Source: Blastomussa wellsi
Lineage: Eukaryota > Cnidaria > Anthozoa > Scleractinia > Plerogyridae
NCBI GenBank assembly: GCA_947652115.1
Contig: OX393568.1
Coordinates: 24,845,963-24,909,962 of the forward strand
Direction: 5' to 3'
DNA: 64,000 nt
This document shows, piece by piece, positions 57,401-64,000 of the stretch. How positions within the stretch are numbered: the first letter of the stretch is position 1; every line of letters begins with the position of its first letter. A program made the translations under genes and the position numbers. The notes beneath the pieces are model-generated. The model had not been told where the DNA came from, did no database searches, and was given only the letters and a program-made list of their open reading frames with translations.

Positions 57401-60400
57401 TAGTTCCCATGGCAACCAAAATTTTGGAGTTGGCGACTAAATTGTAACAGAAGTTCCCAGACTAACATTGAGAAGAAGGATTGATCTCTTGAGCTAACTT
57501 TAGCGACTAAAATTTTTCACTGGCGACCAATGTTAAATAGTCAGTGGCCAAATGGTCACTAAGGGAAAAAATAAACTTGGAGGGTTTGATCCACGGTTAG
57601 TTTCTCTTTACTCCTTGAAAATTAAACTATACATTTTGTTAAAATTTATGTACAAGAATTTACTTATTGATCCGTCTTTTCATCCAGCTATCAGACAAGT
57701 ATACACATCAACTCCAAAAGCAATCAGAGAAAACCTAATGAACCAATGTGCACAGATCTTGGCTTGTTACAGACGAAACTGTGCTTCACCTTCATCTGCT
57801 GGTCAGGTAAAACATAACATTTTTACCATCTGTTTTGAAGAATATTTTACCGTTATGTTGGTTAGCTTGATCGCTAAGAGCAAAGAACATTCATTAACAG
57901 GTGAGTTGAACTGGACGGGAAACATGTCCTGACCTTCGAGTCGAATATTTTCTAGTACTGCCCTGTTAGTCAGTCTAAAAAGCACCCTATGTCCCTTTCG
58001 TCTGTTTGGTTATTCAGATTCCTTCAATTCAACAATGATAGCAGTCTGGATTCGTGATAACATGTTGTTCTTACCAATTCTTATTGTTTCCCTTTGTATC
58101 AGTTTGTGTTTTTCATTGCAACCTTTGTCGAGCAGGTGCAAACAAAATGCTTTACTTACATCTATTTTTTGTTTCTAGTTGATCCTTCCAGAGTGTATGA
58201 AATTGTTGCCTCTTTATACAAACTGTATTTTAAAGAATGACATACTTTTAGGAGGTAAGATTACCTAGTAAATCATTGCAATCCAATGCTTCACTTTCCT
58301 TTTGGTGATTCTAAATGCTCAAACGGTTGAAGCCTTTGTTCAAAAATCGAAGACACCCTCTCCGATTTTTCTTTATTGGACGGGTAATGGTACACAGGCA
58401 ACTATTGATGAAATTTGAAGTCGCCGAATTGATACAAGGAAAGATGCATGAAAGCTTCTTCTGGGTTACTAAGTTTCGTGGGTAGAGTCTTTGGTAAATA
58501 TTTGAAGCGTAAAAATGAATTAGTTGGTGCGAAGAGTTAACTCTCGGTTTGAAATTGATCTCACAGGTTCAGAAATGAGTTCTGATGACCGCAGTTGGCT
58601 GATGAGATCAGTTATGTCAATGGATCAGGCTGCATCAGTCCCGTACTTCTATCCAAGGCTTTTCTCATTGGTATGTTAACCGCACACAACAGGGCGAGTT
58701 TCAAGCGAGTGTAAAACCAAATTAATTACTTTGGCCAATCACAAACGACGGAGACACAATCCAGTGATCCAATCAAGACTACAAGTAGTTACACGTTCCC
58801 GATACAAAGCGCGGGAGTCACGATTGGTTTTGGTTTTACTTTGATTGGTTGGAAAAGTGGCGCAACATTTTTAAACCAATCAGTGAGAGTAGTTATTCAA
58901 AACCAAAGCAATTCGCTAATTACTCTCGACACCCATTTGAAAACCGCGCTATATGTTCTCTGCCTCACGGACTAACGTGGGTGTTTTTATTCAATTTGGC
59001 TAAGCAATGAAAGAACCAGGATACATGCGTACGAAATTGTTAAAACTAGTCAAACAATTTCTCTATTGGTAATGATATATTTTTCCATATGAAGCGTTTT
59101 TTATTGAATATTTTTGTGTTACTCAGCACGACTTGGACTTGGAGTCACCAGGTCTTCCCAAGGTAATCAGATGCTCAGCTGATCGAATGCCAGAAAACGG
59201 TGTTTACTTGCTGGGTGAGTAGGAGAAACATTTCTTCCACTAAGATCCTTTTTCATTCCCACAACTCTGAACCAACAGATATTGCCAAGTTTGGTTTGCC
59301 TGCTTCTTCAAGGCTCTGGCTGGCTCGTAGAGCGTTTCCACGTATCTGCCACGTGGAACCAAAACCAAAGGTATCACATTTGCGCAAGCAAAAACCACAA
59401 CAAGCGCAAAGAACATAAGGAACCAATCACAGAACGAAGTCAAAGACTTGTCGCCAGTGCCAAGCTCGAGAAATTAATGAAGCCTGTGCAAAGCGCGGGA
59501 AAATACGTAGCTAGTGCCAAGGGCGGGAAAATATCTAGTCTGTGCCAAGCGCGCGAAAATAATGAAGCCTGTGCAAAGCGCGGGAAAATACGTAGCTAGT
59601 GCCAAGGGCGGGAAAATATCTAGTCTGTGCCAAGCGCGCGAAACTAATGAAGCCTGTGCAAAGCGCGGGAAAATACGTAGCTAGTGCCAAGGGCGGGAAA
59701 AGATTTAGTCTGAGCCAAGCGCGCGAAAATGTCTAACCTGTAAACGTTTAGTGAAAAACAATTCAACTGTTCAGTCAAAGCTTTGTATGCTGTAGCAATA
59801 ATTTTCATTTGCCGTTATTTTACCAACAGAAAATGGAATGTCCCTGTTTATGTGGATTGGTCTTCAAGTTGACCCAGGCTGGCTTCATCAAGTGTTTGGA
59901 GTCCACACGATTGGACAAGTTGACATTGAAATGGTGAGATAGGAAAAAAAGCTGAGATTACATGGGAAGAATGGCCAGGAATAAAAAGAGATAATACAAT
60001 ACAGTATAATTAGTGGTGGTTCCCCCAAAATAACACTACTACTAGGAGTGCCAGAAAACCCTTATGTCAACATACAAATTCTCCTTTCTTGTCTCGATAC
60101 ATTTCGTATACTGTGGTTGTGAGAATTTGATGATCACTCCGTTTATCCGTCTTTTATGCCGTTTATCCACCGTTTATGCCGTTTTCTTGGATAAGTTAGG
60201 TGCCGTTTATCCACCGTTTATGCCGTTTATCCACCGTTTATGCCGTTTATCTGCCGTTTATCTTGAATAGGTTAGATGCCGTTTATCCGTCGTTTATGCC
60301 GTTTATCCCCGTTTATGCCGTTTATCCACCGTTTATGCCGTTTTCTTGGATAAGTTAGACGCCGTTTATCCACCGTTTATGCCGTTTATCCGCCGTTTAT

Positions 60401-61322
60401 CTGCCGTTTATCTTGAATAAGTTAGATGCTCAACAACAGCTGTCCCTGGTTGCTCAAAGGGTGTATCCACCGGATACGCCACCATCTAGGCGATAACGTA
60501 GTTTGTTTTGCCAGCACTTATCTACTGGTTAGTGATTTTCCGGTGCATATTGTTATCCACCCTTTGAACAACCGGGGCCTGGTCTGAAAAGGTCGTAGAA
60601 GTACTGCATTCATTAATTCTTCTGTTTATTTTCAGACTTCTCTTCCTGTCCTTGATAACTCTCTTTCTGCTCGCCTAAATGATATTATACGACAGATACA
60701 GGATCAGAGGCAACACTATCTTAAGGTACAATATAATTAGAGTGAGTTCCAATGAGTGTCGTAAAACGACTGAAACCAAAACCAAAGTAATTACTTTGGC
60801 CAATCACAAAGGATGGAGACAATCCAATGAACCAATCAAAACTCGAATGAATTACACGGAGTCGACACAAAGCGCGGGAAAACGTGCACGCGAGAGTCAC
60901 GATTGGTTTTGGTTTCACTTCTGATTGGTTGAAAAAGTGGCGCGAGATTGCGCGTGAAGAATTGGGTAGAAAGGCGTCCAACTGGTGTGAAGGTAGCCTC
61001 CAACGCAAGCGGCTGATCAAGATTGCGTGACGAACCGAAAGAACGTCTGTGTAGGAGGCTAATGTGAAGGTCATATTAAGCATCTTTTAAGAATTCGGAA
61101 TTTTTATTTGAGTAGCTCCTAAATCTATTTAACACCTTTCTCATGCATGTGTATTTTTTATTATTCCTGTCTTTTCAGCTAACCGTTGTACGACAGCGGG
61201 ACAAGCTCGAAGGATGGTTCAAACATTTCCTAGTTGAAGACAAAGGCGTCAATCCAGTGGCTCACAGCTATGTGGACTTCCTCTGCCAAATGCACAAGGA
61301 GATCAGAAGCCTCATGAACTGA
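44243..61322 (+). CDS. SEC24: COPII coat protein SEC24, C/D class
   Basis: Cargo-binding subunit of the COPII coat; pairs with SEC23 on ER exit sites. Twenty-six exons: 44243-44277, 44352-44550, 45982-46506, 48281-48385, 48889-49356, 49526-49669, 49758-49869, 50684-50811, 51443-51581, 52473-52588, 52858-52982, 53197-53275, 53550-53662, 53942-54035, 54247-54363, 54743-54913, 55159-55255, 56405-56487, 56855-57056, 57688-57806, about 58180-58254, 58567-58670, 59127-59214, 59830-59933, 60636-60725, 61179-61322. About 1258 residues. Residues 1-490 are rich in P, Q, G and M. Then RFIRC-like [12 protein letters not shown], a zinc finger with Cys 588, 591, 610 and 613, the trunk [31 protein letters not shown]-like [12 protein letters not shown], the helical domain [14 protein letters not shown] and a gelsolin-like [14 protein letters not shown]. 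The end, LTVVRQRDK to [13 protein letters not shown], is typical of SEC24C/D. Its N-terminus is longer than in human SEC24C (1094 aa). Two ATGs are adjacent; the first is used here. Confidence 0.96.
45096..45545 (-). repeat. Full-length tRNA-headed SINE (second family)
   Basis: On the minus strand a tRNA-like head (45545-45470) carries TTAGCTCAGTTGGTAGAGCG (A box and D-arm) and GGTCTCGGGTTCAAGTC (B box). A body of about 350 bp follows with GATAAACCGTAGGTCCCGTC and GGGGACGTTAAAGAACCCAC, and it ends in a 17-nt poly-A (poly-T at 45096-45112). The anticodon stem does not pair properly, so this is not a working tRNA. It lies in SEC24 intron 2. The target duplication was not resolved. Confidence 0.85.
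46546..46662. repeat. Foldback repeat with TAGTTTGATCATCAAGGTGA ends
   Basis: The left arm, with GTTTGATCATCAAGGTGAGG and GTAGTCCTAAGAAGGACTG, is mirrored by the right arm, with CAGTCCTTGTCAGGACTACC and CTCACCCTGACGATCAAAC. Arms are about 40-45 bp around a loop at about 46605. It starts 40 bp after the SEC24 donor at 46507. Confidence 0.75.
46712..47591. mobile_element. hAT-like non-autonomous transposon carrying an OTU gene fragment
   Basis: CAGGGCACGAAATT at 46712 is mirrored by AATTTCGTGCCCTG ending at 47591, a perfect 14-bp inverted pair, and TTTAAT flanks both ends (46706-46711, 47592-47597). The CAGGG...CCCTG ends recall hAT elements, although the duplication is 6 rather than 8 bp. Subterminal GGCGACTAA/GGCGACCA words are shared with the element at 57377. 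The interior carries the captured exon described next. It sits inside SEC24 intron 3. Confidence 0.85.
47100..47388 (+). pseudogene. Captured first exon of an OTU-type cysteine protease gene
   Basis: An open frame starts [20 protein letters not shown] and runs to [16 protein letters not shown], ending at a GTAATG donor (47389). DGNCLF is the catalytic Asp-Gly-Asn-Cys signature of OTU deubiquitinases; the downstream catalytic His is absent because only the first exon and probably the promoter lie inside the transposon (46712-47591). Reading on past the donor gives VGNETLLSE and a stop at 47412-47414. Cys-loop identity is clear. Whether it is transcribed is unknown. Confidence 0.7.
48883..48888 (+). 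other. Tandem NAGNAG splice acceptor in SEC24
   Basis: The acceptor of the fifth exon reads TAGCAG before GGACCATAC. Using TAG gives an extra in-frame CAG (Gln); using CAG gives none. Both keep the frame, in the glutamine-rich N-terminal region. Tandem acceptors of this kind often give two isoforms that differ by one residue. Confidence 0.55.
50214..50320. repeat. Short foldback repeat
   Basis: AATAATACACGGTTGC at 50219 is mirrored by CACACCCATGTATTATT near 50316, and GAGATATGAAATTT mirrors AAATTTCATATCTC inside, with a 35-bp loop. MITE-like. It lies in the SEC24 intron after exon 7. Confidence 0.6.
51970..52242. mobile_element. Mutator-like MITE with 9-bp target duplication
   Basis: TAGCCTGCAGTGCAGGCGT at 51970 is mirrored by ACGCCTGCACTGCAGGCTA ending at 52242, an exact 19-bp pair with AGTTAAATA on both sides (51961-51969, 52243-52251). 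A 9-bp duplication is typical of Mutator-like elements. The 273-bp body, with GCCGCCATCTTGGATTTGGA and its inverse CCAAGATGGCGGC, makes a second inner inverted pair. It lies in the SEC24 intron after exon 9. Confidence 0.9.
54398..54572. repeat. (CAGA)n microsatellite
   Basis: About 175 bp of CAGA/CAGG tetranucleotide in SEC24, directly after exon 15. The long open frames on both strands here are products of the repeat. Confidence 0.97.
55347..56017. mobile_element. Mutator-like element, about 670 bp, non-autonomous
   Basis: AACCTGCGATCATGCC at 55348 is mirrored by GGCCTGATC-like TGCCTGATCGCAGGTT ending at 56017, about 12 bp of exact inverse, and ACTAACAAAC stands on both sides (55337-55346, 56018-56027), a 9-10-bp target duplication. 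No transposase frame is present. It lies in the SEC24 intron before exon 18. Confidence 0.8.
56095..56235 (-). repeat. tRNA-derived repeat fragment
   Basis: Read on the minus strand, GATGCAGTGGTGAGAACATT (A-box-like) is followed by GCCTGGGTTTGATTCCCAGA (T-arm and B-box-like). Spacing is tRNA-like, about 45 bp. This is a third type of tRNA-derived insertion, inside the SEC24 intron before exon 18. Confidence 0.5.
57377..57587. mobile_element. hAT-like MITE, 211 bp, with 8-bp target duplication
   Basis: AACCCTCCAAGTT at 57378 is mirrored by AACTTGGAGGGTT near 57574. GATCCATG on the left (57369-57376) and GATCCACG on the right (57588-57595) form an 8-bp duplication with one change, as for hAT elements. 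The interior repeats GGCGACTAA/GGCGACCAA, linking it to the OTU-carrying element at 46712. It lies in the SEC24 intron before exon 20. Confidence 0.8.
58690..58950. repeat. Dispersed GATTGGTT-rich MITE-like repeat, copy 2
   Basis: Holds TTACTTTGGCCAATCACAAA, CACGATTGGTTTTGGTTTTA and GGTTGGAAAAGTGGCGC. Ends near ACCCATTTGAAAACCGCGCT. Opposite orientation to copy 1 at 19905. It lies in the SEC24 intron after exon 22. Confidence 0.65.
59481..59735. repeat. 85-bp tandem repeat, three copies
   Basis: AGCCTGTGCAAAGCGCGGGA occurs at 59481, 59566 and 59651, giving an exact 85-bp period. Each unit also holds GTGCCAAGGGCGGGAAAATA and CTGTGCCAAGCGCGCGAAA, so it has an internal sub-period of about 28 bp. 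It lies in the SEC24 intron before exon 24. Confidence 0.95.
60137..60425. repeat. GCCGTTTATCC minisatellite
   Basis: Repeats of GCCGTTTATCCACCGTTTAT with longer copies that include TCTTGGATAAGTTAGATGCC. Period is about 20 bp inside a larger, imperfect unit of about 120-165 bp. It lies in the SEC24 intron before exon 25. Confidence 0.95.
60443..60580. repeat. MITE with CCCTGGTTGCTCAAAGGGTG ends
   Basis: CCCTGGTTGCTCAAAGGGTG at 60443 is mirrored by CACCCTTTGAACAACCGGGG near 60557. Same family as 12740-12940. It follows directly on the GCCGTTTATCC minisatellite. Confidence 0.75.
60745..60960. repeat. Dispersed GATTGGTT-rich MITE-like repeat, copy 3
   Basis: Holds AACCAAAACCAAAGTAATTA, GCGCGGGAAAACGTGCACGC and CACGATTGGTTTTGGTTTCA, then GGTTGAAAAAGTGGCGCGAG. 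Same orientation as copy 2. It lies in the last SEC24 intron. Confidence 0.7.
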
Positions 61323-63342
61323 AACTCCATCGACAGAAAAGAAAAACGTAAATTTACCGTGAAGGAAATCGCGAACATCACCTCCGTTTTATTTCGCAAC
61401 TCCTCAAAACTACAGCCTCGTTGGTGTTCTTAATTAATGTTTTGAGTAATTGTGAAAAGAAAATGCAGAGGCCAAATGGTAGGAGGAGAATTTGGTCAAC
61501 AGAGGTTTATATTCGTATGACAATATTTGAAATGTATCAACAGAGTTTAGTTTTTAAAAACCAAAGCTGCATAAACAATGTGGCTGTTAGTGACGTTTAC
61601 TCGTTCCTTGGGTTCTGCTAGTTTTCTAATAGAAAGGCGGGAAGCGAAGCATTCAAGCCAAGTTTCTTCAAGACTTTTATGGTGAAGTTAGCAAAAATGA
61701 CACATCTGTTGTTTTTTCATGCATCACTCCACTAAAATGGAAAAGGTTTACGCAACATGCTGAGTTTACAGCTTACCAAAAAATTGTTCAAAATTAATGA
61801 TTATTCCAGGATTATTTTCTAACTCATCTAAATTAAAAAACTTTACTGATGACTGGCGTTTCTTGTAAGATTTTTTTTTCAGTTTGCCATCTTGTTCAGT
61901 TTGTATCTCCCAGTTCCTCTACTCGAATGTAGGCCTATCCGTGGAGAGTAGTTGTGCTGACGAAATATACCCACAGTTGCTCAAAATAAAAAAAGAGCTG
62001 TGTCCCAAATTAATTAGTCTTAAATGTCAGACGTCGTCCAGACCTAATCCCCTGAGGGCGGGAAGACGTCTGACACTTCTGACTATTGCCCAAATCTGAA
62101 AAGATGTTGAAGAAATTAAAGGATGCAAGACTTAACGTATTCTCATGCGCTCAAAGTTACATTTTAAGCAAGGGCCAACGGACAATTCAAAGGAACCCGG
62201 ATCCTGGTAGGATCTGTTCAGCAAATGTGAGAAATAAAAAAACCAGAAGGTTGACCGTATGGCAGGGGTATTTCCAATTCAGCGTATCCTCGCCTTGCGA
62301 CCACATCATTACGGCTTATGCTCAGTCAATCAAGTTTGACATTTGATGAACCTCTACAGCTGTAAAGAGCTACGTTATGGTTTGTCGGTTATCCGTCTCA
62401 ATCTTTCCCATCCTCGTTCCTTTTTGGTTTAGTATCACCTCTTTGTGGCTTTCCTTCCTTAGTGAACTGTTATTATAAGAGGTTTCCTTCATTACTCAAG
62501 GTATTCCTGTGTCAAAGCAACGTTTTCCGGCCACGGTTAAGCAGTTTTTAAATTAGGCCTCCACGAGCTGGTTATAGTCATTAAAAACTCTTCGTATATT
62601 TAGACTTTCAACCCGTCAATACGGCCAGATTTTTGTGGCCCGTTGGTGAATGGATTAAGGGGGTAGGATAACTTTTAAAAGACCAAAATTTTAGTTTTGT
62701 TTTACTTTAGGAACTTCAGTTGCATGTGATAGTACTCATCAAAAGAAACTTATTTGATTTTTTGCTATAAATATTGGCTATGTCAAGCAGCCAAGCCCTT
62801 TTAATTTCCATTTTAAAAAGCTAGCAACGCGGGGGGAGGGGGGCAATTCAGGGTGTACCATGTGGTAGATGTTTCAGGCATTCTATTACTATAAATAACC
62901 GTTGCTATGGCTGTTGTTATGTAAAAATCCTTCTACCCCCTTGTATATTCCTCAGATTTTACACAAATCCCTTAAGCAAATTGGTTAAAATCGCTCAAAA
63001 GACTTTTCCACCAATAATCAAAGGTTTTCAATCTGCTGTTTTTAGAAAAGTGACTTTCATACAAAGCGCAATATGAATGAAGTTCCACTGATATTCTCTC
63101 AATGAACTGTATGAAGAAAAAAAAAGAAGTCCAGAAACGAAATACTAAAAAATATTAACGTTTCGAATAAACTTGTCATCTGTTGCATGTTGACGCGCGA
63201 AATCTAAACCCAACACTGCACGTTCACGATTGTTAATTAATTATAAAGCACAATGCAAATTCCATTCTTTTTATTTCCGGGCATGACGATTTTTTAAGAA
63301 GAAAGCGAAAATAACTAAGAGCAGTACTAATTTGCCCATGCT
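61323..63342 (+). other. SEC24 3' UTR and intergenic sequence
   Basis: No further gene is seen. The sequence is AT-rich; a poly-G tract lies at 62830-62844 and CAGACGTC-like inverted words at 62028-62077 (GTCAGACGTCGTCC facing GGGAAGACGTCTGACA). Short open frames at 61421-62346 match no family. Confidence 0.4.
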
Positions 63343-63732
63343 CTAGAATGGAGCTTTGTGTGACGACCCAGATAAGGAGACTGAAATCCCACTGAATGTC
63401 ACGAACAAGTGACTGTTGTGGTGGTGGACCTCCTCCACGTAGATCCGGGATACTGAACTCCAGCCCGTGAATGTGTCAGCATCACCGTAACCAGCACAAT
63501 TAACGACCGAGAATCCCACTTTCACCTCCCCTATTGTTAAGTGAAAGAAAACAACAGTAAGAAGGGACCTCGCACACTCCTTCAATTTGACGGACACGGT
63601 GAAGATCCTTCACAGCGTTTGGTGATGCACCTTTAGCCATGTAGACTATGCCGTCAAAGGAGCGCTGCACTCGGCGTCATTAAAGGTGAAGTACCACCGC
63701 TACAGCAATTGTTGCAGTAGTAGATACACTCC
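63343..63732 (-). pseudogene. CTHRC1-like C-terminal fragment, frameshifted
   Basis: CTHRC1 is a secreted glycoprotein with a conserved C-terminal domain. On the minus strand YCNNCC, then (after a 1-nt loss) RWYFTFNDAECSAP, then (after another shift) FDGIVYMAKGASPNAVKDLH and RVRQIEGVCE are followed by GEVKVGFSVVNCAGYGDADT, FTGWSSVSRIYVEEV and a stop. The order matches CCQRWYFTFNGAECSGP to GWNSVSRIIIEELP of vertebrate CTHRC1. At least two frame changes fall within about 60 bp, so it is a pseudogene or carries sequence errors. The same 34-bp word (AAGTGAAAGAAAACAACAGT in its core) lies upstream of both blocks, at 63538 and 63742. Confidence 0.65.
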
Positions 63733-64000
63733 TAAGAATATTGTTAAGTGAAAGAAAACAACAGTAAGAAGGGAAAACCTCTGAACACACCCAACTCTTA
63801 AACTCTCTTAACCACTCTTTGTACCACAGCAGTCATTCTCTTAGCCTTTCAAGGAATGGTCTGCGATCCGGCTGCGGGCGCAATGAAACCTGCATGCTGG
63901 GATAGGCAGAAGGAAATCTACCCTGGGTGCCAGAGGGCTTTTCTTTCATTAATGTCGTAAAAAGGTTGTTGTTATTTATTGTGGTGTAAAGTATAATGAT
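63733..64000. other. Right-edge flank
   Basis: Contains the second copy of the 34-bp word and no further CTHRC1-like exon. The start of the CTHRC1-like gene, with any collagen repeat, is not seen here. Confidence 0.4.

Overview
This window is nuclear DNA of an animal, most likely an anthozoan cnidarian and probably a stony coral. The base composition is AT-rich. Genes have many short exons with GT-AG introns, four animal housekeeping or cytoskeletal genes can be read, and the introns are full of short non-autonomous transposons and tRNA-derived SINEs of the kind seen in coral genomes. The species assignment is inference. No prokaryotic, viral or CRISPR features are present. Exons were assembled by hand from splice sites, reading frame and remembered family sequences. 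Three of the four gene models close exactly in frame; SEC24 has one exon edge uncertain by 1 nt. || Layout. (1) 340-7504, minus strand: motor domain of a kinesin-3-like protein, with its 3' part beyond the left edge. (2) 8317-21390, plus strand: FRMD4-type FERM protein, 19 constitutive exons, 854 aa, head to head with the kinesin across an 812-bp shared promoter that holds an overlapping E-box and CRE. (3) 21391-33982: repeat-rich intergenic block with a 460-bp palindrome, a 16-bp minisatellite, an unidentified broken gene fragment and a 4.5-kb satellite of tRNA T-arm-like units interrupted by two insertions. (4) 33983-41660, plus strand: SEC61 alpha, 16 exons, 475 aa, with a GC-AG intron. (5) 44243-61322, plus strand: SEC24 of the C/D class, 26 exons, about 1258 aa; its introns carry several transposons with clear target-site duplications, including one that has captured the promoter and first exon of an OTU-protease gene. 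(6) 61323-64000: 3' flank and, on the minus strand at the right edge, a frameshifted CTHRC1-like fragment. || Function. SEC61 alpha forms the ER protein-conducting channel and SEC24 selects cargo for COPII vesicles leaving the ER, so two neighbouring genes act at successive steps of the early secretory pathway. FRMD4 proteins scaffold cell-polarity complexes at junctions. The kinesin looks unusual because its switch I motif is altered although its P-loop is intact. || The most interesting points are the tRNA-T-arm satellite, the OTU-capturing transposon, the altered kinesin motor, a 27-nt in-frame cassette exon in the FERM domain, the GC-AG intron of SEC61 alpha, and short tandem target duplications that allow several transposon families to be defined.
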